From an uncultured Duodenibacillus sp. (GTDB lineage Bacteria > Pseudomonadota > Gammaproteobacteria > Burkholderiales > Burkholderiaceae_F): 54,135 nucleotides of DNA. The stretch covers positions 1 through 54,135 of the forward strand of contig CALXKM010000044.1 of the NCBI GenBank assembly GCA_944388865.1. The letters are read 5' to 3'. Below are positions 36,131 to 44,445 of the stretch, piece after piece. The translations under genes and the position numbers were made by a program. The notes beneath the pieces were generated by a model. It did not search any database. It was given only the letters and a program-made list of their open reading frames with translations, and was not told the origin of the DNA. Positions within the stretch are counted from its first letter, which is position 1; each line of letters opens with the position of its first letter.

Positions 36131-38182
36131 CTAGTCCTCTTCGGCCTTGCGGCTGAACTTGCTTGCCAACTCGGCCTGTTTTTGAGCGGGAACCGGCTGG
36201 TAGCCCGCCAGATCCATCGTGAAGGCGCCTGCGCCCTGAGTGAGCGCGTGCAGGCGCGTGGCATAGCCGTCGAGTTCGGAAAGAGGCGCCGTGGCGCGGA
36301 TTTCCATCAGGCCGCCGGGCAGATTGTCGGTGCCTACGATCTGACCTCTGCGGCTGGCAAGGTCGCCAGTGATGTCGCCCATGAAGGCATCCGGCGCAGT
36401 AATCAGAATCGAGACGATCGGCTCGAGCACCTGCGGGTTGGCCTTGGCCAGAGCGTCGAGCATGGCCTTGCGGCCGGCTGCGACGAAGGCGACTTCCTTG
36501 GAGTCGACGGGGTGAGACTTGCCGTCGTAGACGACCACACGGATGTCTTCGATCGGATAGCCGGCAACGTAGCCCGTGGCGAGCACTTCGCGCACGCCCT
36601 TTTCAACGGCCGGAATCAGGTTGTAGGGAATCACGCCGCCCTTGACCTGATCGACGAACTCAAAGCCGGCTCCGCGCGGCAGCGGCTCAACGCGCAGATA
36701 CACTTCGCCGAACTGACCGGCGCCGCCCGTCTGCTTCTTGTGGCGGGCGTGGCCTTCGGCTGCTGCCCCGATGGTTTCGCGATACGGAACCGAGGGATTG
36801 CTCGTGACGACTTCAAGCTTGAACTGATCCTTCATGCGCTCGAGCACAGTGCGCACGTGCATTTCAGTGAGGCCTCGCAAAACGGTTTCGTTAAGAACGA
36901 CGTCATGATCAACCGAAAGCGTCGGATCTTCGGCAAGCATCTTGTTTAAGACTTCACTCATGCGGCCTTCATCGCCGCGGCGCGCCGGTGCAATGGCCAG
37001 GCCGAACATGGGCTTGGGGAACGGCAGAGGACGCATGCTGATGCCGTCGTCGGCCGGATCCGAGTGCAGGATGCAGCCGTAGGTGAGCTCGTCGATTTTG
37101 TTGAGTGCACCGATGTCGCCCGGGTGCAGCTCGTCGGTTTCAGAGGTGTTTTTACCCTGAAGCAGCAGCGGACGGGCAACCTTGATGGGCTTTTTGTTGT
37201 CGTTGACGTAAAGCGTCGAGCCCGGGGTAATGCGGCCCTGATGCACGCGGAAGACGCCGATTTTGCCGACGAAGGGGTCGCTGACGACCTTGAAGACGTG
37301 CGCGATGACGGGCTTGGTGCTGTCGGGGGTGGTCACGACCGGGTTGCCTTCCTTGTCGATGAACTGAGCGTCGTTGGCTTCGGCAGGCGAGGGCAGATGG
37401 CGGATGATCACCTTCATGAAGTCGCGAATGCCGATGAGCTTTTTGGCGCTCGTAAAGCAAACCGGGATGATGTGGCCTTCGCGCAGAGCCTTCGTAATGG
37501 GTGCGTGCAGCGTGGCCGGATCAGCGTCGCCCTCTTCGAGGTAGCGCTCCATCGTTTCATCGTCGACTTCAACGACGCGCTCAATGAAGGCGCGGTGCAC
37601 GTCATGCACGCTCATGATATCGGCGTCGCCCTGATCGCGGTCAAAGCAGTCGATCACGCGCGTTGTGCCCTTGGTGGGCAGATTGATCGGAAGAACGGCG
37701 CTGCCGAAGGTATCCTGAAGTTCCTTGAGCAGACCGGCGAGGTCCACATCGGGGGCGTCAATCTTATTGATGATGATGACGCGGCAAAGGCCGCGCTCTT
37801 CGGCCCACTGCATCATGCGGCGGGTCATCAGTTCAATGCCTTTGGTGGCGTCGACGACGACTGCGACCGACTTGACGGCGTCAAGCGCCGAGAGAGCCTG
37901 GCCGACATAGTCGGGATTGCCCGGCGTATCGAGCACGTGAATGCGTACGGGGGTAAGGTCGGGCATGGCCGTTTCCAGATGCACGACAGCCATGCGCAGA
38001 GAGTGGCCGACGGCTTTTTCCTGGGGATCGTTGTCGCAAACCGTGGTGCCGCGCTCAACGCTGCCGACTTCGGCAATGGCGCCCGAGCGCATCAGCATGG
38101 CTTCAATCAGGCTCGTTTTGCCGCTGGCGCCGTGCCCGACCAACGCTACAGTACGAAGGTTTTCAGTGGGGAAATTCGACAT
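36131..38182 (-). CDS. EF-G-like translational GTPase (EF-G2 type)
   Basis: GTPase of 683 residues with all five EF-G domains. P-loop GHGASGKT (16-23) and NKID (139-142) are intact. In the G3 box the normal DTPGH is DTPGN (Asn89), so the histidine that positions the hydrolytic water is missing. Housekeeping EF-G starts with a GHIDAGKTT P-loop; this GHGASGKTS form is typical of the second EF-G-like group, several of which hydrolyse GTP poorly or act in stress. A separate canonical fusA is presumably elsewhere. The start has GGAGG and the gene stands alone between terminators. Confidence 0.88.
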   Translation of the reverse strand: MSNFPTENLRTVALVGHGASGKTSLIEAMLMRSGAIAEVGSVERGTTVCDNDPQEKAVGHSLRMAVVHLETAMPDLTPVRIHVLDTPGNPDYVGQALSALDAVKSVAVVVDATKGIELMTRRMMQWAEERGLCRVIIINKIDAPDVDLAGLLKELQDTFGSAVLPINLPTKGTTRVIDCFDRDQGDADIMSVHDVHRAFIERVVEVDDETMERYLEEGDADPATLHAPITKALREGHIIPVCFTSAKKLIGIRDFMKVIIRHLPSPAEANDAQFIDKEGNPVVTTPDSTKPVIAHVFKVVSDPFVGKIGVFRVHQGRITPGSTLYVNDNKKPIKVARPLLLQGKNTSETDELHPGDIGALNKIDELTYGCILHSDPADDGISMRPLPFPKPMFGLAIAPARRGDEGRMSEVLNKMLAEDPTLSVDHDVVLNETVLRGLTEMHVRTVLERMKDQFKLEVVTSNPSVPYRETIGAAAEGHARHKKQTGGAGQFGEVYLRVEPLPRGAGFEFVDQVKGGVIPYNLIPAVEKGVREVLATGYVAGYPIEDIRVVVYDGKSHPVDSKEVAFVAAGRKAMLDALAKANPQVLEPIVSILITAPDAFMGDITGDLASRRGQIVGTDNLPGGLMEIRATAPLSELDGYATRLHALTQGAGAFTMDLAGYQPVPAQKQAELASKFSRKAEED

Positions 38183-38320
38183 ACCAATCCTCCGATATTG
38201 TCACAAAATAATGCTTCATTCTGCACCTAAGCCGCCCAGAAAGCCAAACATCGAAATCTTTCAAAAGAAAGCCTTTTGACGGCCGTCACTCAAAACGCCG
38301 ATTTTTTTCAATTTTTTGCG

Positions 38321-38359
38321 TTAGACAAAAGGCCTTCGCAGGCGTGCTGCGAAGGCCTT
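38321..38359 (-). terminator. Terminator of ahpC
   Basis: A perfect 13-bp stem aaggccttcgcag/ctgcgaaggcctt (38329-38341 with 38347-38359) is followed on the minus strand by ccttttgtct. It lies 30 bp after the ahpC stop. Confidence 0.8.
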
Positions 38360-38388
38360 AAGCCAAAAAGCGCAGTGAAAAAATTTGT

Positions 38389-38952
38389 TTAAAGCTTGCC
38401 GACGAGTTCAGCCGACGGAGTGAGCGTCTTTTCGCCGGGACGCCATTTGGCCGGGCAAACCTCGGAGGGATTGGCGGCAACGTACTGCGCGGCCTGCACC
38501 TTGCGCAGCAGCTCGCGGGCGTCGCGGCCGATGTTGCCGTCGTGCAATTCTGCAATGACCACGCGTCCCTGCGGGTTGACGACGAAGGTGCCGCGTTCGG
38601 CCAAACCATCGGCTTCAATCATGACGCCGAAGTTGCGGCAGATTGTGCCTGTCGGATCGCCGACCATGGGAAAGCGCACTTTGCCGACGGCAGGGCTCGA
38701 GCCGTGCCAGGCCATGTGCGTAAAGTGCGTGTCGGTTGAGACCGCATAGATTTCTACACCGAGCTTTTGGAATTCGGCATAGGTCTCGGCAAGATCTTCG
38801 AGTTCGGTCGGGCAAACAAAAGTGAAGTCTGCCGGATAGAAGAAAACCACCGACCACTTGCCGTGCAGGTCGGCCTCGGTAACATTGATGAAGTCGCCGT
38901 CTTTGAATGCTTTGGCGGAGAAAGGAAGTACTTCAGTGCGAAGAATCGACAT
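38389..38952 (-). CDS. ahpC: Peroxiredoxin AhpC
   Basis: Typical two-cysteine peroxiredoxin of 187 residues that reduces hydrogen peroxide and organic peroxides. Peroxidatic Cys47 is in DFTFVCPTE and resolving Cys166 is in EVCPAKW. The start at 38952 has a GGAG site; an upstream ATG (39054) adds 34 non-conserved residues. No ahpF lies nearby, so the reductant must come from elsewhere (AhpF or thioredoxin). A dyad upstream may be the operator. Confidence 0.96.
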   Translation of the reverse strand: MSILRTEVLPFSAKAFKDGDFINVTEADLHGKWSVVFFYPADFTFVCPTELEDLAETYAEFQKLGVEIYAVSTDTHFTHMAWHGSSPAVGKVRFPMVGDPTGTICRNFGVMIEADGLAERGTFVVNPQGRVVIAELHDGNIGRDARELLRKVQAAQYVAANPSEVCPAKWRPGEKTLTPSAELVGKL

Positions 38953-39359
38953 GGTCAAAGTCTCCAAATAAATAAAAATCATTCTCAATTTGTATTGAGT
39001 GATTGGGACTTTATCACGAGGTTGCGCGCAGGTCAGCACGGACAAATGCAACAAAATGCGAATGCCTGGGGCTCTTGTTTTTGCTTGAGAGGAAAATCGG
39101 GCGAATTTGTTGATTTGAAAGGAAAATTTGTCTGGGTTCGGAGGCCGTTGCGGTTTGCCGCGTCCTGTAAAGCCTATGATGCTTATAGTCTTATTTGATT
39201 GAAGCCAGGGTTTTTGACCGAGCGCAAGCGGTTCGCTCGGGTGAGGCCAACATCGAATTGCAAAATTCGTTCGTTATGATCAACAGTTCTGATAAGGCCT
39301 AGACAAAGGGCAAACAGTTTTTTTCTAGGACATTAGTAAACAATCATCGGAGCATTCGA
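38953..39359. other. Divergent promoter region of ahpC and the phosphatase gene
   Basis: These 407 bp carry the ahpC leader, a dyad at 38977-39004, and AT-rich sequence before 39360 with a CGGAG ribosome-binding site. No ORF here looks coding. Confidence 0.45.
38977..39004 (-). promoter_or_regulatory. Dyad operator candidate upstream of ahpC
   Basis: Arms 38977-38989 and 38994-39004 (aatcattctcaat against attgagtgatt, with a two-base bulge) flank a four-base centre. The GAGAATGATT half resembles a Fur-box half site, and the position 25-52 bp before the start codon suits a repressor or activator site. Fur, OxyR or another peroxide/iron regulator is possible. Confidence 0.4.
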
Positions 39360-40202
39360 ATGCGGCAGACCTATACGATGCCTGCAACGGCGCAGGAAAA
39401 AGAAGAGTTCATTCCATTTTTTCATGAACTCATTGACGCGGCTTTTGCTGTAATCGGAGAAAAATTTCTCACCGGCATTCATGTTGATGACAAGTCCAAC
39501 GGCACGCCGGTGACGGAAGCCGACAAAGGGGCCGAACAGGCTATGCGGGCGATTATTGAAAAACGTTTCCCTGAGCACGGCATTTTTGGTGAGGAGTTCG
39601 GCATCAAGGAGGCGCACGAGGGCTGCAACGTACGCTATCGCTGGATTCTTGATCCTGTTGACGGCACCCGAAGCTTTATTACCAACAGCTTTCTGTTCGG
39701 TACGCTGATCGCTCTTGAGCGAGACGATGGCGAAGGGTTTCGTCCGATTATTTCCTCAATTAGCCATGCGGCAGCCGGCGTGCGCACGATCGGCACGCTT
39801 GAGGCGACGACCATGCAGGTCAAAACGGCTTCAAGAAGCTTTGAGCGAGCTCTGAAAGTGCGCCCTTGCGCGAGCCTCTCGCAGGCGACGCTTCTGACGA
39901 CAAGTCACTGGACGACGTCCGAGCAAAAGGGAGACGAGCGCATGCAAAAGCTCATTGATCGAGCAAAGCTCTACCGCACGATGGGCGACTGCTTCGGTTA
40001 TTTTGCCGTGGCGAGCGCCGGGGCCGACGTCATGATTGATCCCGATTTGTGCTACTGGGACTTGGCGGCGCTTTTGCCGGTTGTCGAGGGCGCAGGAGGC
40101 ATGATCACATCCATGACGGGCGGCAATCCGCTCACTGAGCTTTCGGCGGTGTGCACGGCGGGCGGCTCGCTGCACGATGAGGTTCTCGGACTGCTCGCCT
40201 AA
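39360..40202 (+). CDS. Inositol-monophosphatase family enzyme, probably histidinol-phosphatase
   Basis: Mg-dependent phosphatase of 280 residues. Metal ligands are seen in GEEFG (Glu78/79), in ILDPVDGTRSF (Asp98, Asp101) and in a C-terminal WDLAALLPVVEGAGG. The DPVDGTRSF form with Arg and Ser, together with FLFGTLIAL, is more like HisN-type histidinol phosphatases than SuhB (which has DPLDGTxNF). It stands alone with no histidine genes around, so the role is inferred only from motif detail; 3'-phosphoadenosine or inositol phosphatase remain possible. Confidence 0.85.
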   Translation: MRQTYTMPATAQEKEEFIPFFHELIDAAFAVIGEKFLTGIHVDDKSNGTPVTEADKGAEQAMRAIIEKRFPEHGIFGEEFGIKEAHEGCNVRYRWILDPVDGTRSFITNSFLFGTLIALERDDGEGFRPIISSISHAAAGVRTIGTLEATTMQVKTASRSFERALKVRPCASLSQATLLTTSHWTTSEQKGDERMQKLIDRAKLYRTMGDCFGYFAVASAGADVMIDPDLCYWDLAALLPVVEGAGGMITSMTGGNPLTELSAVCTAGGSLHDEVLGLLA

Positions 40203-40213
40203 GCTGTCAGCAA

Positions 40214-40254
40214 ACGAAAAGAGCACCCGCGCCGAATGCCGGGCCGGGTGCTCT
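40214..40254 (-). terminator. Terminator between the phosphatase and kinase genes
   Basis: A 9-bp stem agagcaccc/gggtgctct with an inner GC-rich loop is followed by ttttcg on the minus strand. It serves mainly the kinase unit ending at 40278 and may also stop the convergent phosphatase transcript. Confidence 0.6.
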
Positions 40255-40277
40255 GAGAAAAGCGAGATTGCCTCGGC

Positions 40278-41681
40278 CTAGCCGCCTGCGGCTTTTTTCT
40301 GCGCCAGCGGCAGCGCAATCGTCATCATCAGTCCGCCTTCGGGGCGATTGGCTGCCGACAGAGTCCCGCCGTGGCGCTCAACGGCACGCTTGGCAATGGC
40401 CAGTCCCAGACCGAAGCCGTTGCCGGTAGCTTGGTTTTTGCCTCGCACAAAGGGATCAAACATTCGCTCGATTTCGTCTTCGGGCATGCCCGGGCCGTGG
40501 TCGGCAACGGTAATGATTGCCTTGCCTTGGGTTGTCGTCAGATTGACGTCAATGGCGCTTTGCGTAGGTGAATAGCGAATGGCGTTGCGAATGAGATTTT
40601 CCACAGCGCGCAAAAGCGTATCGACATGCGCACTGATGATGCACTCCTGCGGGGCGGCAAAGAGCACCGAAACGCCCTTGGCGCTGCCCTCAAAGTTGGC
40701 GTCGTCGACAACGCCCTCAATGAGCGGCACGATGTTGAGAACTTCAAAATTCATCGGGGCATTGTCATCGAGCCGAGCATAGGTGAGCAATTCATCAACG
40801 AGAGCGTCAAGCGACTGAACATCGCGCTCAATGCGCTCTAGAAGCTCATCGGTTTTTTGCGGATTTTTCTGCGCAAGCGCAATCGCAATGCTGATGCGCG
40901 CCAAGGGACTTCTGAGTTCGTGGCTGACATCGTGAAACAGCCGCTTTTGCCTCTTGAGCAGCCCGGTAATGCGCTCGGCCATTTCATCAAACTGCCGTGC
41001 CAAAGCGCCGATTTCATCATGGCGGTTGCCAACTTCGCCGGCAATGCGTACATCAAGGTCGCCCTCGGCGGCTTTTTGCATGGCCCAGTGCAGCTTTCGT
41101 ACAGGTCTGGCCTGATTCCAAGCCAGAGCGCCGGAAACGAGTATCGTGACGACGGCAAGCATCACGATCCATACCCAAAGGGGGAGCCTCCACAAAGCTC
41201 CGAGTCCGGGGCGAGGAGGAGGCGGGTCGGTGCGCACCGTAAAGAAGGTGCACTCGCCAAAGCCCTCCACCTGCGCAACGACCACGCCGATGCGTCCGCA
41301 GTGCCGGTGTCTGTGGCCGCGCAGGAATGTACGCGGATCCATGCTGCGCAGTTCCTCGAGTGCCATCGCAGGCACCGTGCGGCCGCTAATTTCTTGTCCC
41401 CTGTAGTCAAGCACGAAGACTTCGGGCTTGGTGTTGGAGGAGCTGTCGCGCAACCAGTTGAGCATGGCTTCGGTACCGCCCCAGCGCTCCATGTTGCGGG
41501 CAACGTCAATGGCTCGGCACACGCCCGGACCGCGCTCAATGGAGCCATAGTTTTGCGGAGCATCCCTGCGGTCGGCGCTCAGCGTCCAGGCAAGCCCGGC
41601 CACGAGAAGAATTGCAATCCAAAGTCCTAAAAAGAACTTTAGAAAAATGCCGCCTGCAGCGCCCTTGAACTTATCCTGCAT
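40278..41681 (-). CDS. Sensor histidine kinase, CpxA/RstB-like
   Basis: Inner-membrane kinase of 467 residues with helices at about 12-34 and 167-189 around a periplasmic domain of about 130 residues. That domain has the cluster His123-Arg-His125-Arg-His127-Cys128, which could bind a metal or sense redox state. HAMP domain (about 190-242), phospho-acceptor His254 in VSHELRSP, then N, G1 and G2 boxes (NAIRYS, DHGPGMP, GFGLGL). It lies 23 bp after its response regulator. Divergent neighbours encode a MacAB-TolC-type pump, a plausible target. Its signal is unknown. Confidence 0.88.
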   Translation of the reverse strand: MQDKFKGAAGGIFLKFFLGLWIAILLVAGLAWTLSADRRDAPQNYGSIERGPGVCRAIDVARNMERWGGTEAMLNWLRDSSSNTKPEVFVLDYRGQEISGRTVPAMALEELRSMDPRTFLRGHRHRHCGRIGVVVAQVEGFGECTFFTVRTDPPPPRPGLGALWRLPLWVWIVMLAVVTILVSGALAWNQARPVRKLHWAMQKAAEGDLDVRIAGEVGNRHDEIGALARQFDEMAERITGLLKRQKRLFHDVSHELRSPLARISIAIALAQKNPQKTDELLERIERDVQSLDALVDELLTYARLDDNAPMNFEVLNIVPLIEGVVDDANFEGSAKGVSVLFAAPQECIISAHVDTLLRAVENLIRNAIRYSPTQSAIDVNLTTTQGKAIITVADHGPGMPEDEIERMFDPFVRGKNQATGNGFGLGLAIAKRAVERHGGTLSAANRPEGGLMMTIALPLAQKKAAGG

Positions 41682-41704
41682 TGCCCGAATCCTGCCTCAG
41701 GAGC

Positions 41705-42412
41705 TCATTGGTGGGAGTCGCCTCTGGCAATGAGCTGATAGCCGACGCCGCGCACGCTTTCGATGGCGATGTCGTCGTGTGCAAATTCCTGAAGCTTGTG
41801 GCGAATCGATGAAATGTGCACGTCAATGGCGCGGTCGTAGCGCCCCATCGGGCGCCCGAGAATGCGCGGATAAATGTCGGCCTTGGCAACGGGTTTGCCG
41901 GCGTGGCGCGCAAGCATTTCGACGAGCGCAAGCTCTGTTCCCGTAAAAGCAATTGGCTGGCCGTCGTACGTGACGCGTCGCTGAGAGAGGTCAACGGCAA
42001 GCTTGCCGACCTGAACCGGGCCGTTGGAGTTTTCGCCGGAGGCGGTGCGGCGCAAAATGGCGCGCATGCGAGCGACGAGCTCGCGCGGCGTGCAGGGCTT
42101 GGGAACATAGTCGTCGGCGCCGAGCTCTAAGCCGAGAATGCGGTCGACGGGATCGCCGCGGGCTGTGAGCATCAGTACGGGGATCTTGTATTTTTCTCGA
42201 ATTTTGGTGAGCGTTTCAGTGCCCGACATGCCGGGCATCATCACATCGAGCACGACTAGATCAAACTCGTCGCCGGCAAGCATGGTGAGGCCGTCAAGGC
42301 CGTTTTGAGCCGAGCGTGCCTCAAAACCTTCAAGCGTGAGGTAGTCGGTAAGAAGCGTGGCGAGCTCTACGTCGTCGTCGATGATGAGGATTTTTTGCGG
42401 ACGTGTGTACAT
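41705..42412 (-). CDS. OmpR-family response regulator, CpxR-like
   Basis: Response regulator of 235 residues. The receiver domain has Asp12-Asp13 and phospho-acceptor Asp56 in VVLDVMMPG, with Lys106 in VPKPCTP. The winged-helix DNA-binding domain covers about 135-230 (YDRAIDVHISSIRHKL). The sequence is closest in style to CpxR. The start at 42412 removes 52 upstream codons that lack similarity. First gene of the two-component operon. Confidence 0.9.
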   Translation of the reverse strand: MYTRPQKILIIDDDVELATLLTDYLTLEGFEARSAQNGLDGLTMLAGDEFDLVVLDVMMPGMSGTETLTKIREKYKIPVLMLTARGDPVDRILGLELGADDYVPKPCTPRELVARMRAILRRTASGENSNGPVQVGKLAVDLSQRRVTYDGQPIAFTGTELALVEMLARHAGKPVAKADIYPRILGRPMGRYDRAIDVHISSIRHKLQEFAHDDIAIESVRGVGYQLIARGDSHQ

Positions 42413-42921
42413 AAGCTTGCTGATTGAGATTGATTTTGAAGTATTTCGCAATGCTTCTGCCCGAAGGCGACAGCTGCAGCGATTGATGCTTGAGCTCGTC
42501 GAGCCAGGCCGAAGGGTATCGCATTTTAGTGCTGCGGCTTGTCCGACAGTTTTCTTGTTTGAGATCATGCAAAAACAAGAGGCCTGATCGGGAGCCGAAG
42601 CGCACGACCGCCATGCGGCAAATGCGCTCGCGTCGCCTCAAGCCTGATAGGGCTGATTCATTTTTGCATGGAGCGGGCAAACGATGCACGTTTTAGGCAT
42701 CGTTTTTTGCATAACTTTGCATTTGCAGGCAAAAAGTTTACGGTCGCAGACAAGAGAATAATTGCAGATGCAAAACAAATAGAATCCAATTAGGCATCAG
42801 CGTCTTTATGAGATTTCAGTTTTGCCTAAACTGCGGCGGCTACAGTCGCAGTCTCTAGCTTTTTCAACGAGCGTGCATTTTTCTTGGCCAAGGCTAGAAA
42901 AGACAATAAAAGAGAGCAGAC
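42413..42921. other. Large divergent intergenic region with an orphan terminator
   Basis: These 509 bp separate the Cpx-type operon from the efflux operon. They contain promoter-like AT-rich sequence at 42710-42800 with several repeats of TTTGCA, and a plus-strand terminator at 42679-42708 with no annotated gene before it. A 68-codon open frame ends inside the terminator stem but lacks coding character. Confidence 0.5.
42679..42708 (+). terminator. Orphan intrinsic terminator
   Basis: A 9-bp stem aaacgatgc/gcatcgttt is followed by T residues to 42708. It points along the plus strand about 215 bp before the tolC-like gene, with no known gene ending upstream. Confidence 0.65.
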
Positions 42922-44394
42922 ATGATCAAGACAAGAATAAAGACTGTTCGGGCCGCGACGGCGGCAGCTCTGGCGGCGATGCTTCTTGCCGGATGCGCAA
43001 GCAATGCAGAGTTTCTTCAGTCTCAGCGCGACATCGAGCCCGCAGAGTGGTCGGCGCACATGCCAAGGCTCGCAGCGGCCTCGCTCGAGCAGAATGCGCA
43101 TTGGTGGCAGGCTTGGGACAATCCTGAGTTAAACGAGCTGCTTGAGGCAGCCTCGCATGCCAATACTGACGTGCTTACGGCAATCGCTAATTTAAGAGGC
43201 GCGGCGGCGCTCGCGGACAAGGCAACGGCCGATCTCTTTCCTAGTCTTTCGCTGGGCATGAACGGCAGCGGGCAGCGCCGCAGCACGGGCGAGACCTCCG
43301 AGAGCTGGGGACTTGAAGGGTCGGCGGCTTGGTCGTTTTCTCTCGCCGGCGGAAACGTCGCTGCGCAGCGCGCTGCGAAGCTTGAGGCGATGGCAAGCGC
43401 CATGACGCTAGAAGACACCCGCATTATGGTTGCCTCCGAAGTGGCGCAGACCTACGTCAATCTCAGGCTTGCCTATGTGCGCAAGCGCATTGCCGAGATG
43501 ACGTTTGACAATTACAAGCAGGCCCGCGACATCGCGCAATGGAATTACGACGCGGGGCTCTCCGACAGAACCGAGCTCGATCAGGCCATCAGCAACGTTG
43601 AAAGCGCCCGAGCGCAGATTCCTCTGACGGAGTCCTCAATCGTGCAGTATCGCAATGCGCTTGCGCGGTTGACCGGCCAGGCGGCGGAAACGCTCAAGGT
43701 AAGCGATGAAGAAATCGTCCCGCAGGCGCCCGATGCGCTTGCTGTGTCGCTGCCCGCAGAAACATTAAAGCAGCGCCCCGACATGCGCTCGGCCTACTAT
43801 GCGCTGGCGGCCGCTTCCGATCGCGTCTATGAGGCTCGTTCGCAGTGGTTCCCGAATTTGTCGATTACCGGAAGTCTCGGCACGCAGGCTGCCGCCATCA
43901 GTGCATTGGGCGCCTCGGGCACGGGCGTGGCAGCTTTGATCGGCGCGCTGTCGATGCCTATTTTCGATTGGGGAGCTCAGGTCACAGCCTCAGAACAGGC
44001 TCTGGCTGAGCTTGACCGGGCTCGCGCTGCATATTCGGCCGTGCTGCTCGAAGCGCTCGAAGAAACTGAAAATGCACTGACCGGCATTACGACCGCCCAG
44101 CGCCGCGAGCACGCGCTGCAGCGAGCTCTTGATGCTGCCGAGTCGGCAGCCGATCTTGCCATGCAGCAGTACAAGGCGGGGCTCACCGACTATCAAACGA
44201 TTCTCAACACACAACGCAGCCTTTACACCGCTCGCGAAACGCTGCAAAGCAACAAGGCTGATCTCGCCACGCAGCTCATTGCTCTTTACCGGGCTATGGG
44301 CGGCGGCTGGCAGCCGTCGCAAGCCGTCAAGGCGCTCGATCGTGAGCTCGATGAGCGCAGCGCCGTCAGCGAACAAACGCCAAGCGCCTCGTAA
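42922..44394 (+). CDS. Outer-membrane efflux lipoprotein (TolC/NodT family)
   Basis: Outer-membrane channel component of 490 residues. The lipobox Leu-Leu-Ala-Gly-Cys25 marks lipidation, as in the NodT/OprM branch. Two repeats of long helices and beta strands follow, with the QTYVNLRLAYVRKR and DYQTILNTQRSLYTARE segments at corresponding places. It forms the exit duct of a tripartite pump with the MacA- and MacB-like proteins encoded immediately downstream. GAGAG lies before the ATG. Confidence 0.93.
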   Translation: MIKTRIKTVRAATAAALAAMLLAGCASNAEFLQSQRDIEPAEWSAHMPRLAAASLEQNAHWWQAWDNPELNELLEAASHANTDVLTAIANLRGAAALADKATADLFPSLSLGMNGSGQRRSTGETSESWGLEGSAAWSFSLAGGNVAAQRAAKLEAMASAMTLEDTRIMVASEVAQTYVNLRLAYVRKRIAEMTFDNYKQARDIAQWNYDAGLSDRTELDQAISNVESARAQIPLTESSIVQYRNALARLTGQAAETLKVSDEEIVPQAPDALAVSLPAETLKQRPDMRSAYYALAAASDRVYEARSQWFPNLSITGSLGTQAAAISALGASGTGVAALIGALSMPIFDWGAQVTASEQALAELDRARAAYSAVLLEALEETENALTGITTAQRREHALQRALDAAESAADLAMQQYKAGLTDYQTILNTQRSLYTARETLQSNKADLATQLIALYRAMGGGWQPSQAVKALDRELDERSAVSEQTPSAS

Positions 44395-44445
44395 GCAGCG
44401 CTTTTTGCTCAGACACGAAGGAAATCTTCCAAAAGGATTTGAAAA

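Noticed and set aside
37064-38230. Plus-strand open frame of 388 codons opposite the EF-G-like gene
   Set aside because: Antisense shadow; the minus-strand GTPase motifs settle the coding strand.
42490-42696. 68-codon frame in the gap before the tolC-like gene
   Set aside because: It ends inside a terminator stem, has no ribosome-binding site and has a basic, random-looking composition.
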